Source: Saussurea involucrata
Lineage: Eukaryota > Streptophyta > Magnoliopsida > Asterales > Asteraceae
Assembly: GCA_033807775.1 (NCBI GenBank)
Contig: CM066317.1
Coordinates: 40,055,870-40,119,869 of the forward strand
Direction of reading: 5' to 3'
Length of the DNA stretch: 64,000 bases
Position numbers and translations under genes: made by a program. Numbering within the stretch: the stretch's first letter is position 1; the number at the start of each line of letters is the position of its first letter. The notes under the pieces are model-generated. The model was given only the letters and a program-made list of their open reading frames with translations, was not told where the DNA came from and made no database searches. This document shows, one piece after another, positions 24,272 through 35,800 of this stretch.

Positions 24272-25974
24272 TGTTGGATATAGTGTCCAGAGTCATTAAC
24301 TATTGGTATTATTTCTAATAATAACAGGGTCCTTTTGGGTTGCCCTTAAGACCCAAAATAAACAATCAGAAGAATTAAAGGGAGTTAAAGCAATTAGTTC
24401 AATTGATGATAAGCTGCAATATAATTAATTAGATTAATTATATAAAGTGCAGGGACTGATTGGTTAAAATAGTTTTAACAAGCTTATTGGTTCAAGGGGG
24501 CTAAGTGTAAAATAAAGGGTTATAAATAAACTGCTAGGGGTTAAACCCTAATGAGTTTTTTTCTATCTCTCTTGGAGCCGTCGATCTCCCTTCTCCCTCT
24601 CCCAAAATCGTAAACCCTAATTTAGGGTTTAGTGATTAAGCATCTTCCTGTTGTTGGTATTTTGGTGTTCTTAAGTGTGAGCCACTAGAGAGATTCATAC
24701 TATTGGTCCTTGACATCCAAGAAGCGAGATCAAAGGTTTGATTCATCATTGAGGTTTTCGACAATCGCAATAAACAAGTAAGTGTTCTTGATTCAATCTT
24801 TTGTAGTTAATTATCTTAGACCTGACAAACGGGTCGTGTCGTGTCGGGTTCACGGGTTAAACGGGTTGGGAGTGTCAAACCCGAATACGACACGTTTAAT
24901 AAACGGGTCAGAATATAGCAACCTGAACACGACCTGATTTAACCCGCCTAACCCGACACGATTAACCCGTTTAACCCATTAAACCCGCAAACCCGTTAAC
25001 CCGATTAACCTGTTTACTTAACCCGACACGACACGATTAACCCGTTTAACCTCTTAACCCATTAAACCCGCAAACCCGTTAAGCCGTTTCGTAAGAAGGA
25101 ATTTTTGTTCAATATATATAGGACTGTAAACGAACCGAACGAACACGAACAAAGACTTGTTCATGTTCGTTAGAAAAAAGATATGTTCGTGTTCATTTAC
25201 GTTCGCACAAACACAAAAAAATTGCAAAATAAACTTAAAGGTACACCGACTTTAAAAGGGTGCTCCAATCAAAATTTTAACTCAGTTCAAGCCAACCGGC
25301 AAGCAAACCAGCTCAAGCCAATTGTTTCACTCAAACAAAGGAGGATGGCAATTCAAAATGTGGAAGGGATGAGGGGTATTTATAGTTGAGAGTAAGGGTT
25401 GTGGTTTGAAATTTGGGCGATGTGGGATGAAATCTGATAAGAAAAATGGGTTGGTTCACTTGAGGTATCCCACATCGAAAGTTTTATAGCAAAATTAATC
25501 TTGGAACCATGTATATAAGTGAAGCCAAACTAGTTCCTCTGATTTGTTTTATTTTTCCATAAACCAATTACTTTTAATTATAATTATAATAATTATAATA
25601 ATAATTATAATAATAATAATTAAATTATAATTATTTTTTCTTAAACATATATTTAATTTTTAACTTATATATATAAACGGGTTACTCGGGTCATTTTCGA
25701 GTTGAAATGGTTGACCCTAACCTTACCCGTTTAATTTTCGTGTCGTGTCGTGTCAACCCGTTACTTAAACGGGTTGAAATGTATTACCCAAACCCGTTTA
25801 ATTCGTGTCGGGTTCGTGTCGAGTTAGCGTGTCGTGTCATTTTTTGCCAGGTCTAAATTATCTAGAACGCATGTATTCATATAGGTTGATAGTTTGTATA
25901 ACCATTGATGATAAAATTAAAATATGCTTCCATTGCCTATATCATGTGGTTGTATGTTTACTCAAAACCTTACA
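24272..25974 (+). repeat. 5' LTR of copia element 1, interrupted by a hAT MITE
   Basis: It begins TGTTGGATATAG and ends ACCTTACA. It is 1703 bp long, of which 1047 bp are the hAT insertion plus its duplicated 8 bp; the original LTR was 656 bp, matching the 3' LTR. TTATAAATA near 24520 is a likely TATA box for the element transcript. Confidence 0.95.
24809..25863. mobile_element. hAT-superfamily MITE with 8-bp target duplications
   Basis: The element proper spans 24817-25855, with termini TAGACCTGACAAA and the complement of TAGACCTGGCAAA, flanked on both sides by AATTATCT (24809-24816, 25856-25863). The 3' LTR of copia element 1 carries the unoccupied site, with one AATTATCT between TAGTT and AGAACG. 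Subterminal regions are dense in ACCCG, CGGGTT and GTCGTGTCG words. A central segment (about 25120-25560) with CGAACGAACACGAAC words may be a further small insertion. An 8-bp duplication is typical of hAT elements. Confidence 0.92.
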
Positions 25975-25975
25975 G

Positions 25976-25988
25976 TGGTATCAGAGCC
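25976..25988 (+). promoter_or_regulatory. Primer-binding site of copia element 1
   Basis: TGGTATCAGAGCC begins two bases after the LTR end and matches the initiator tRNA-Met complement. Confidence 0.9.
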
Positions 25989-27707
25989 ATTGTTCTTAGA
26001 TATTATCTCAAAAGTGTTTCAATTTGATTTGCAAAACTGTTTATGTTGGATTAGGGTTTTCGAAATTTAGGGTTTTGAGGCTACAAAATCGATTTCAATT
26101 TTTTGTGGCCATTGGATTGCTTAATCCCTAAGTTAGGGTTTCATGGTCACAACCTCAAAACATAATTTTTGGAAACTAATTTTTACTTGCATAAAAAGTT
26201 TGTATTATTAGCGATTAAGTTTTATCGAAATCCCTAAAGGGTATAGGGTAGTCATTTTTTTATGCAATGTTATACCCTAATTGGTTTTGGCTAGTTTCCT
26301 AACTTGCCTAAAACACAACAATAAACAATTTTGGCAAATATTGAATAGATAATCTTACATATTATCTTATCTTATATAAATATATTTAGGTTGAATAAGA
26401 TTGTAAGATAAACATTAACATTATTTATATAGTGAATATAAATTGTATGTCAAATATTTACATTAATTATTAGCATGTGTCCTCACATGTTTAATTGGAA
26501 TTAATTAGGGAAACGATTATATTAATTATTAAATGTGCCCTCACATGGTTAATTAGAATTAAGTAGATAATCATAATTTTAAATTGTTTAAAATTTCATT
26601 CAATCTTATCTTATATAAATATATTTAAGTTGAATAATATTGTAAGATAAACATTAACATTACTTATATATAGTGAATATAAATTGTATGTCAAATATTT
26701 ACATTAATTATTAGCATTTGTCCTCACATGTTTAATTGGAATTAATTATGGAAACGATTATATTAATTATTAAATGTGCCCTCACATGGTTAATTAGAAT
26801 TAATTAGATAATCATAATTTTAAATTGTTTAAAATTCCATTCGATTGATTTATATGAAAACGATTATATTAATTATTTAATGTGCCCTCACATGGTTAAT
26901 TAGAATTAATTAGATAATCATAATTTTAAATTGTTTAAAATTCCATTCAATTTATTTATATATATATTAGACCTTAATTATATATATAAAATTAAATTAT
27001 ACATTGATAGTCAAACCGAGACTAGACGTACTCACTATAAGCACTCTAAGAGGGTTTAAGGAGGTTACCTATAATATGGTTGCCAAATGAGTCAATGGTT
27101 TTTAAAACGCCATGCGTTACCATACTCACCGCCTCTTGTGTGGACTAGTGGAATTACCGAAAAGGTTTGATAGGTCAATGTGACAAGTTAAAAGTATTAA
27201 CTATGAAGTATAAAAACAAAATCCAGTTTTAGATATACTAAGAAATGTGAAAGTCTTACGCTACCCATGAAAAGAACACACATATTCTTATAGTTTGTTA
27301 ACGGAGTGTGTGCGGTTTGCCGGCACGTTAATGTGAAACTATAGTCGAAAATGATGTGGCACTCGTGATTCTCAAGCGTACTTGAGCCGAGGGGTCCATG
27401 TGTTCTTGCATGGTCGATTCACCATCTAGTTTGTGATCCTCGGCATCCCAGTCACAAATAGAAGATAAGCATAGTCGAGATTAACATGCCATTGACATAA
27501 GTCGGTGAATCTCAAAAGAACTAGGAGTTTCATAGTGAATGAAATTAACAAATAGCATTTGTTTACCTAAATAACTTTGTGATGTGATTACGGCATCCCT
27601 TTTCACATCATAGAGTAAAATATGGATTCTAGCCTTGTTAAATAAATTTGGATAATTGTTTTTAAAGGTTAAATTTCAAACTAACTAAAATAAAACTATA
27701 TCTACAG
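25989..27707 (+). other. Untranslated leader of copia element 1
   Basis: This 1.7-kb stretch lies between the primer-binding site and the gag start with no long open frame. From about 26362 to 26950 it contains a tandem repeat: a unit of roughly 240 bp present twice (for example AAATTGTTTAAAATT at 26581 and 26822) and a third, shortened copy of about 106 bp (AAATTG at 26928). Confidence 0.75.
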
Positions 27708-28655
27708 ATGGCTGAAAATATTCCTCCTCCTCCTCCTACTCACTCAACATCCAACCTTACGTTACTCTCTATCCTAAGTAAAGATAAGCTGACTGGGCCA
27801 AATTACTTGGATTGGATTCGTGCCTTGAGAATTGCCTTGAGGTACGAAGACAAAGAGTATTTGCTCGACGAGGATCTTCCTATACTTAATGATGATGCAA
27901 GCCCTGAAGCAGTAACTGAATACAATAAGCAATTCGCGGAATCCACAAAAGTCGCGTGTCTCATGTTGGCGTCCATGTCCCCGGAACTTCAAAAGAGTTT
28001 CGAGAACATGGGGGCGTTTGAACTAAATGAGCAGCTTCGTGAAATGTTTCAGGAGCAAGCGAGGCAAGAAAGGTTCCAAGTCGTAAAATCGCTTATGGAA
28101 TGTAAGCAACAGGACGGTGCCCCTGTATGTGCGCATGTGCAAAAGATGAAAGCGTACATTGACAGGTTAGGCAATCTAGGTGTCGATTTCCCAAGAGAGC
28201 TTGCCATTGATATGGTGCTAAACTCTCTTAGTGGGGCATATAAACAGTTCATAGTGAACTTCAATATGAACAATATGGACAAGACCTTGATGGAACTTCA
28301 TGGCATGTTGAGATCTGCTGAAGCAAGTATGGGTAAGACCCAAATTGCTCACTCAACTGCTCCCGTCCTGGCCATTAGGGAAGGTGGATGTAAGAAGAAG
28401 AAAGTTTCTCATCCCAAAGGGAAGGGAAAGGCTAAAGTTGTTCCTCGCAACAAAGGCCTTAAGAGAAAAACTGGTTCTTCTGACATACCACCCATAAGTG
28501 ACCCTAAAGAGGCCATATGCTTTTACTGTCAAGAAAGGGGCCATTGGAAGAGAAGCTGCCCAAAATATCTGGAGGACTTGAAAATGAACAAGGTCAAAGG
28601 GTGTGGCACGTCAGGTGTTTTTACAATTGAACTCCATAGTACTTTGATTTCCTAA
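27708..28655 (+). CDS. gag: Gag of copia element 1
   Basis: 315 residues. The N-terminal capsid-like region begins MAENIPPPPP and includes LTLLSILSKDKLTGPNYLDW (about 18-37), the gag start typical of this copia group. A CCHC zinc knuckle, CFYCQERGHWKRSC, lies near residues 271-284, after a Lys-rich stretch. Gag forms the virus-like particle and binds element RNA. The frame stops at 28653-28655, exactly where the protease frame begins one base out of register, so in the parent element this was probably a gag-pol fusion. Confidence 0.85.
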   Translation: MAENIPPPPPTHSTSNLTLLSILSKDKLTGPNYLDWIRALRIALRYEDKEYLLDEDLPILNDDASPEAVTEYNKQFAESTKVACLMLASMSPELQKSFENMGAFELNEQLREMFQEQARQERFQVVKSLMECKQQDGAPVCAHVQKMKAYIDRLGNLGVDFPRELAIDMVLNSLSGAYKQFIVNFNMNNMDKTLMELHGMLRSAEASMGKTQIAHSTAPVLAIREGGCKKKKVSHPKGKGKAKVVPRNKGLKRKTGSSDIPPISDPKEAICFYCQERGHWKRSCPKYLEDLKMNKVKGCGTSGVFTIELHSTLIS

Positions 28656-28971
28656 CTCTTGGGTCCTTGATACGGGATGTGGTACTCACATTTGCTCTAA
28701 TTTCCAGGGACTAAAGGGAAGTAGAACGTTGAAGCATGGGGAGATGAATCTGATCATGGGAAATAGGATGACTGCCGCTGTTACCAAGATTGGAGATTTT
28801 GAGCTCATGCTTAGTAGTGGTTTTTCAATAAAGTTATTAGATTGTTGCTACTCGCCAAAAATGGCTCGAAACATTATTTCTTTTCATGCATTGTACAAGG
28901 ATGGTTTTGAATTTCAATTTGATAATAATAATGGTTGCATTTTGGTTTATAAACATGTTGTTTTATTTTAA
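28654..28971 (+). pseudogene. pol: Protease segment of copia element 1 pol (frame-shifted)
   Basis: From 28654 the frame reads NSWVLDTGCGTHIC: the aspartic protease active site with Asp in DTG. It continues to a stop at 28969-28971. It is one base out of frame with gag upstream and with the integrase frame downstream (28886-29743), so two single-base indels bracket this domain. Confidence 0.8.
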
Positions 28972-29743
28972 AGCCTCTCCTTGTAATGGTGTGTATGAAA
29001 GTGTGATTTGTGTTGGTAGAAATAATAATAACTTAACTCTAAATGTTGGTTCCTCAAATAGTGAATTGGATAAATCGTTGTTATGGCATCATCGTCTTGG
29101 CCACATAAACAAGAAACGCATCGCCAAGCTCCAATCGGATGGGATCTTGGAACCATTTGGCTTAAAGTCGGATGGAGAATGCGAGTCTTGCTTACTTGGC
29201 AAGATGACAAAAGCACCTTTCAAAGGAAAAATGGAAAGGGGTAATGATCTGTTGGACTTAATCCACACAGATGTATGTGGACCGTTCAGATCTGCCACGA
29301 GAAACGGTGAGAGATACTTTGTTACCTTTACTGACGATTTCAGTAGATATGGATTTATCTATTTGATGAAAAACAAGTTGGACACCTTTGAAGTGTTCAA
29401 AGGATTCAAAAACGAAGTAGAAAACCAACTGGGCAAGAAGATCAAGATGCTCTGGTCCGACAGGGGTGGAGAATACTTGAGTCATGAATTCTACGACTAT
29501 CTAAGGGATTGTGGAATAGTTCCGCAATTATCTCCTCCCAGAACACCACAACTCAATGGTGTTGCTGAGAGAAGAAATCGAACGCTACTTGATATGGTTC
29601 GGTCCATGATGAGTCGTGCTACACTTCCAATATCGTTCTGGGGCTATGCCTTAGAAACTGCAACTCATATCTTAAACCTCGTTCCAACTAAGAAGGTTGC
29701 AAAGACACCTCTGACGTGTGGACTGGGACTCGTCCCTCGTTAG
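28886..29743 (+). pseudogene. pol: Integrase segment of copia element 1 pol
   Basis: The relevant coding begins near 28970. A GAG-pre-integrase HHCC zinc finger (LLWHHRLGHINKKR, then CESCLLGK) is followed by the integrase core: Asp in DLIHTDVCGPF, Asp in LWSDRGGEY and Glu in VAERRNRTLLDM, the complete DDE triad. The frame runs off at 29741-29743; the C-terminal continuation (KVWGCEVFVRR) is in the next frame, implying an indel near 29705-29716. Confidence 0.85.
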
Positions 29744-31242
29744 CACATATAAAGGTATGGGGTTGTGAAGTCTTCGTTCGGCGCGAAACTAACGACAAGC
29801 TAGAATCTAGAGCAGAGAAGTGTCGGTTCATTGGTTATCCCTACAAATCCTTTGGATATATATTTTACAAACCTTCTGAGAACAAAGTGTTTGTAGCTAG
29901 AAGGGGAGTCTTCCAAGAAAGGGAGCTCATTTCCAAAGAGGATAGTGGGAGCAGTATTGATCTTGAAGAAATTCAAGAAACAACCAATGATGAACCTATA
30001 GTTGACACTAGCCCTCAACATGAGGTTGAACCACCTGTTGAGGAAACTGACATACCTCCACCACCTCTTCGCAGAACTAGTAGAGATAGTAGAGCTAATC
30101 AATCTCCTTATTTTTATTATGGTTTTCATATTACAAAGGAAGGAGATACACTAGTCAATGATAAAACATTTGATAGTGCGGATGAGCCATCCAACTACAA
30201 GGAAGCGATGGCAGGCCCTGAGGTTGCCAAGTGGAAAGAGGCCATGGAGAGCGAGATTCAATCTATGTACGATAACCAAGTTTGGAAATTGGTTGATCAT
30301 GCACCAGGTCGCAAGACAGTTGGGTGTAAGTGGATCTTCAAAAAGAAGACCGACATGGATGGGAATGTGCACACATTCAAGGCTAGACTGGTTGCGAAAG
30401 GTTACACTCAAACTCAAGGGATTGATTATGATGAAACCTTCTCACCAGTAGCAAAGATTAAGTCTATCAGGATATTACTTGCCATAGCTGCATTTCATGA
30501 CTATGAAATATGGCAAATGGATGTAAAAACCGCTTTCCTCAATGGGAAACTTGATGAGGATGTGTATATGGCACAACCTGAAGGTTTTGTACATACCGAG
30601 TATCCAGATAAGGTGTGTAAGCTTGAAAGATCCATTTATGGACTTAAACAAGCGTCTCGTAGCTGGAATCTTTGTTTTCATGAAAAGGTCAAGGAGTTTG
30701 GATTTTCTCGAAGCGAAGACGAATCCTGCGTATATGTTAAGGCTAGTGGGAGTAATGTTGTATTTCTAGTCTTGTATGTTGATGACATACTACTCATAGG
30801 AAACGATATTCCGATGTTGCAAGATGTAAATGTCTGGCTCGGAAAATGTTTCGCTATGAAAGATTTGGGAAATGCAGCATACATACTTGGAATAAGAATT
30901 TATCGAGATAGAACCAAGCGTTTAATTGGACTTAGTCAAAGTACATACTTGGATAAGATATTGAAGAAATTCAATATGAGTGAATCCAAGAAAGGGTATT
31001 TGCCCATGCAACATGGCATAAGATTGAGTAAAGATCAATGTCCCAGCACTAGTAAAGAACTGGACAGAATGAGTCGATTTCCATATGCATCTGCTATAGG
31101 ATCGATCACGTATGCCATGACATGTACTAGACCTGATGTCTCATTTGCTTTAAGCGTGGTGAGTAGAGTGCCGACTGAAGAGAATCCGGCGGATCCTTTC
31201 ACGAAAGCGTTAACTCGACCCAAACATGAGTATGATACTTAA
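29716..31242 (+). pseudogene. pol: Reverse transcriptase with internally deleted RNase H, copia element 1
   Basis: 508 residues. The integrase C-terminus is followed by an acidic/Pro linker and then RT: WKLVDHAPGRKTVGCKWIFK, ARLVAKGYTQ, GIDYDETFSPVAK, QMDVKTAFLNG, YGLKQASRSW and the catalytic YVDD near residue 355. After TRPDVSFALSVVSR the sequence jumps directly to VPTEENPADPFTKAL, a motif that normally sits at the end of RNase H. About 130 residues, including the RNase H catalytic core, are absent without breaking the frame. Confidence 0.9.
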
Positions 31243-32129
31243 GCCATATGTGTTAGAATTATCAATATACCTTGAATGTTTTAGTCGTTAGTTTGATGTA
31301 TTGAAAACGTAATAAATTGTATTTGATTTGGAGATTATTATATGGAGATTATAATATATGCTGGATTGCGTCCATTTACATTTAATTTATTATCGTGTTT
31401 TCGTTTTGCATGTTTAGAACCAACTTCCTGAGTATTAATTTACTTAAACCTCCACAGTCAGTCATACTCCTGGAAGTAAGTAGTGATTCAAGACTGTCAT
31501 GGAGTGTTAGAAGCATAGAGAATGCAACTAACACTCATGAGTACCTAATAGTGATTTGGGTATTGGAACAACCCGCACTCAAAAGTTTACTTCATGGATT
31601 AAGTCAGAGTAATTTTGAGATGATAATATTTTATGTTCTTCAAACGGAGATACATAGAGTTTTGCTCTATGATTCTGTTATGCTTTGGTGTGCTCCAACG
31701 CTGACCGTAACTGGCAGCTATACAGGGTATGTCCATGTATAATATGATGAGTAGAAATGAACTGTGTAGTCAAAGTTTATTTGTTCCTTCTGCCTAAACA
31801 GGAGAAGCGATATCCATGGGCCCCTCGATGATTTGGTGTTGACATTAAGTGTTTGGCCAAACCCTGACTAGAATTGATGTGTTCAATTGAGTAGTCTGAT
31901 GAATTCAACACATATCGGAAATCGGGAAACATAATCTTGATACATGAGATAGACATTTATCCATGTCTCATGTTCATATGATATCTTTTAGAACAAAGGA
32001 ACATTAAATCACTTATCTTAGGACCGAATCTTTATCAGAGTTCGGCAGCTGCATTGGATGGCTTACTCTCTGCTGATTATTGAAAGTATTAAAACCAAAT
32101 AGAGTTAATAACTTGTCCAAGTGGGAGAC
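31243..32129 (+). other. 3' untranslated segment of copia element 1
   Basis: About 0.9 kb between the pol end and the 3' LTR. It ends with the polypurine tract AAGTGGGAGAC (32119-32129), which primes plus-strand synthesis. A 115-codon open frame at 31395-31742 has no recognisable motif and is not considered a gene. Confidence 0.75.
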
Positions 32130-32786
32130 TGTTGGATATAGTGTCCAGAGTCATTAACTATTGGTAATATTTCTAATAATAGCAGGGTCCTTTTGGGTTG
32201 CCCTTAAGACCCAAAATAAACAATCAGAAGACTTAAAGGGAGTTAAAGCAATTAGTTCAATTGATGATAAGCTGCAATATAATTAATTAGATTAATTATA
32301 TAAAGTGCAGGGACTGATTGGTTAAAATAGTTTTAACAAGCTTATTGGTTCAAGGGGGCTAAGTGTAAAATAGAGGGTTATAAATAAACTGCTAGGAGTT
32401 AAACCCTAATGAGTTTTTTTTCTCTCTCTCTTGGAGCCGTCGATCTCCCTTCTCCCTCTCCCAAAATCGTAAACCCTAATTTAGGGTTTAGTGATTAAGC
32501 ATCTTCCTGTTGTTGGTATTTTGGTGTTCTTAAGTGTGAGCCACTAGAAGGATTCATACTATTAGTCCTTGACATCCAAGAAGCGAGATCAAAGGTTTGA
32601 TTCATCATTGTGGTTTTCGACAATCGCAATAAACAAGTAAGTGTTCTTGATTCAATCTTTTGTAGTTAATTATCTAGAACGCATGTATTCATATAGGGTG
32701 ATAGTTTGTATAACCATTGATGATAAAATTAAAATATGCTTCCGTTGCCTATATCATGTGGTTGTATGTTTACTCAAAACCTTACA
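32130..32786 (+). repeat. 3' LTR of copia element 1
   Basis: 657 bp, TGTTGGATATAG to ACCTTACA, lacking the hAT insertion. It ends 110 bp from the ICS stop codon on the opposite strand, so it could supply or disturb the ICS 3' end. Confidence 0.95.
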
Positions 32787-32896
32787 TGATGGTCGTGCAG
32801 GGGCCCAACACCCAAGTGCACATAGCACATGAATAGGTCTTACTCTATAGTTTAGTCTCTACTTTTAGTTTTCAGATAAGATTGTCTTTCTTTGTA

Positions 32897-35800
32897 TCAA
32901 GAGAGCACCTCCAGTTTCATCAGCTTGGTGAACTAAAAGGACAACAATTAAGTCAAAAATAGTATGATCATTGAAATATTACAAAAAGATAAATAACAAA
33001 TATTTAATAAATAAAACCCAATTATTAAATGTAAAACTGGTCAAGCATTAAATTACTAGATCAAATCAAATTGAATCTAGATCAAAGACCCAACCCATTG
33101 ACACCACTGCTAAACTAGTTCAAGGCCTTCAAGCACTTCAAATGGTATTTGAGAAACACATTAATTTGAACTTAACTTGGGGTTGTTTGACAGTTGCTGA
33201 ATGGTTTGGTGCAAGATGATTAAGTGGTCAAAATGATTAAGAGGCTCTTATGATATAGTGCAAAATGAAATATGGTTGTCTGGTAATTGTTTAGAATGGA
33301 ATTAGGGTGTTGAATGACTAAGGGAGACCCAAGATACAAATCATTCAAGAGGGTTTTTAGAATCATTAAGAGGCAAGACTTTTTTTTTTTGCCAAACAAG
33401 ATTCACCTCTTAGTGATTCAGATATTGTCTCGTAATGGAACTATTAATTAAGAGGTAAACAAACAGCTTAGAACACTCAAACCTGAGATGTCTTGAGTTC
33501 CAGTTCATCCCACTCTTGTGATGAACAGCTTCCTTCGACTATCCCGGTCCCCGCATAGATTAATGCCCCAAGCCCCTAAAGAAATATAAATATATCATGC
33601 TAATTTGCTTCAGGGTATATATCAAATAAAATAAATGAAGTTAACAAAGTCTTATTAGCAAAATACATAATGAGAGGATCTTGTTTACTCACCTTCTGAA
33701 TCAAGGCTGACCTTATACCAACAGCAAACTCACTCTCTTCTCCTCCAAACCAACCAACTGGACCAGCATACATCCCTCTGTCAAACATTTCTGTGCAACA
33801 ACCAAAAAAAAAGTAAACTTGCATTGAAAACTTGCCCAAAAGAGAAATGTTGCATTTATTTCGGGACAACCCAAAAAGCATACTGTTATTACAATAAAAT
33901 TGGATTTATAGGACGTCACCAACTTCTAAATGACCTAATAAATTACTTTATAATACATTATTTATAGAACCAAAAAATAAAGCGTCCTATCTAAAAGCAT
34001 TGTAATAATTTTATAGGATGCTTTTAGGTGTCTTAACAAGTTTTTAATGACACTTTTAATACAAAGTGTCACATTAGCTATTTTATAGGACACTTTTGAG
34101 AAAGTATCCTATAAACCCATGTTTTTTAGGACACTTTTGAGAAAGTGTCCTATAAACCCATGTTTGTTGGGACACTTTTCCAAATAATGTCCCATAACAT
34201 AGCTAATATGATATTTATTTTTATAAAAATGTTCTAAAAAACTTATAGGAAGCCCAAAAACGTCTTATAAACTTATTACAACGCTTTTCGATAGGACATT
34301 TTATTTTTTGTTCCTATAAATTAAATCCTATAAAGTGGTGTGTACCAGTTTCTGCTATTAGAAGTCGTGCCTCTTCGGTAGGGAATCCACAGACTGCTGG
34401 AGTTGGATGAAGTGAAGACAAAATTTCAAACTGCAGATAGCAAAGGCACTTTTAAATTAACATACAATTTTCATCTTAGCATACGAAACTTCAACAACAC
34501 AAAATAAGAATATTTCCGTTTATATGCGAGTAATCAACGCAATTTTCTTCTTGGCCTATGAATTACGTTACAAAGTGTACGTACCTCGTCATCTTCACTT
34601 CTGAGTCTGCCTTTTAATTGAGCGTAAAGATGTTGTACTCTTGGGAGCTTTCGAATTGTTTTCTTTGGTTCAACCAATATTGTTGTACATACAGCCTACA
34701 GTGTAGAATACGTGTGCACGATTGTATTAGCATTTTCATTCCAAATATATAGTAGAATTCCGTACCAAGTAGTGTTCACTACAATAAAATTGAGTTTATA
34801 GGACGACTAAAATAAATAAGTGCTCTAATAGCGTGTTTTATAGGACTAAACAAAAAAGCGTCATATCTAAAAGTGTTATAATAAACTTTTAGGATATTTT
34901 TGAGTGTCGTAACAAGCTTTTTATATAGTATCGTATTAGCTAATTTTATAGGACGCTTTTGACAAGTGTCCTATAAATCCATCTTTTTAGAGGACACTTG
35001 TGTTTATAGAACATTTATTTATTTTAGGCGTCCTATAAAAACTCTATTATGACGTTCAATTATTTTAGGCGTCTTATAAAATTAGTTCCTATAAAACACT
35101 TTATCATGACACTTATTTTATTTTAGGCGTCATATAAACTCAGTTTTGTTGTAGTGATTCCACATTTACCTCTAGTTTTCTTCTTATGCACTCCCGCACT
35201 ATACAGAATTCATTATCATCCTTATAGCTGCAAACGGGAAAGTAAGGATTAAAATGGTCTAAAACTTGATCAATAAAAAGTGACCGTTTTTAGTGGGGAA
35301 AACACAAAAACACAATACATAACAACACAAGGGTGATTCAGCTACAACCTGGAAAGTAGATCGAGTGCGATTTGCAGGTCCAGGGCCTCTGAGTCACCTC
35401 TAGCTCGAGTTGCAGCCAACGCCTCACTATAAATGTCGAATCTGTTCCGATGAAATAATTGCTCTGGCTACTCACAAAGAAGCATTACCCACTATCAGGT
35501 TCGCGAAGAACTTTTTGGATTGGGATAATAATTTTATACAACTTCTTTAATGGTATATAATTGCACTTACAGTGTTCCCAACAAATGATGGGGCATTAGG
35601 AGGCTGAAGACAGAACTGGTAAGCATTTTTACCATCAACCTACATAGCAATGAAGTAATAAACTTAAACAAAAATAGTATAAAAATGATATGAAATGAAG
35701 AGAAAGAACAAAACAACAAAAGAAAGAACACCTGTGCCAACCATGTTAAAGGATCGATATCGGGTGAGGTCCTAATTATGCTGCTACGTGCAAGCACAAC

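Larger units (their letters stand above)
24272..32786 (+). mobile_element. Ty1/copia retrotransposon, element 1 (8.5 kb, defective)
   Basis: LTRs start TGTTGGATATAG (24272 and 32130) and end ACCTTACA (25974 and 32786). A primer-binding site follows the 5' LTR, a polypurine tract precedes the 3' LTR, and the domain order gag, protease, integrase, RT, RNase H is that of Ty1/copia. Flanking 5-mers are CGATG and TGATG, an imperfect target duplication. LTR differences by eye are about 11 in 656 bp, so the insertion is not ancient. Three frameshifts in pol and loss of most of RNase H make it non-autonomous. Its right end lies 110 bp from the ICS stop codon. Confidence 0.95.

Noticed and set aside
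24541..24640. CCCTAAT/TAGGGTTT words suggesting telomere repeats
   Set aside because: Only isolated copies occur, within the LTR of copia element 1; no tandem array.
26362..26950. CRISPR-like array
   Set aside because: The repeats are long, adjacent and without spacers, in a plant retroelement leader.
31395..31742. 115-codon open frame after copia element 1 pol
   Set aside because: It has no recognisable motif and lies in the 3' untranslated segment before the polypurine tract.
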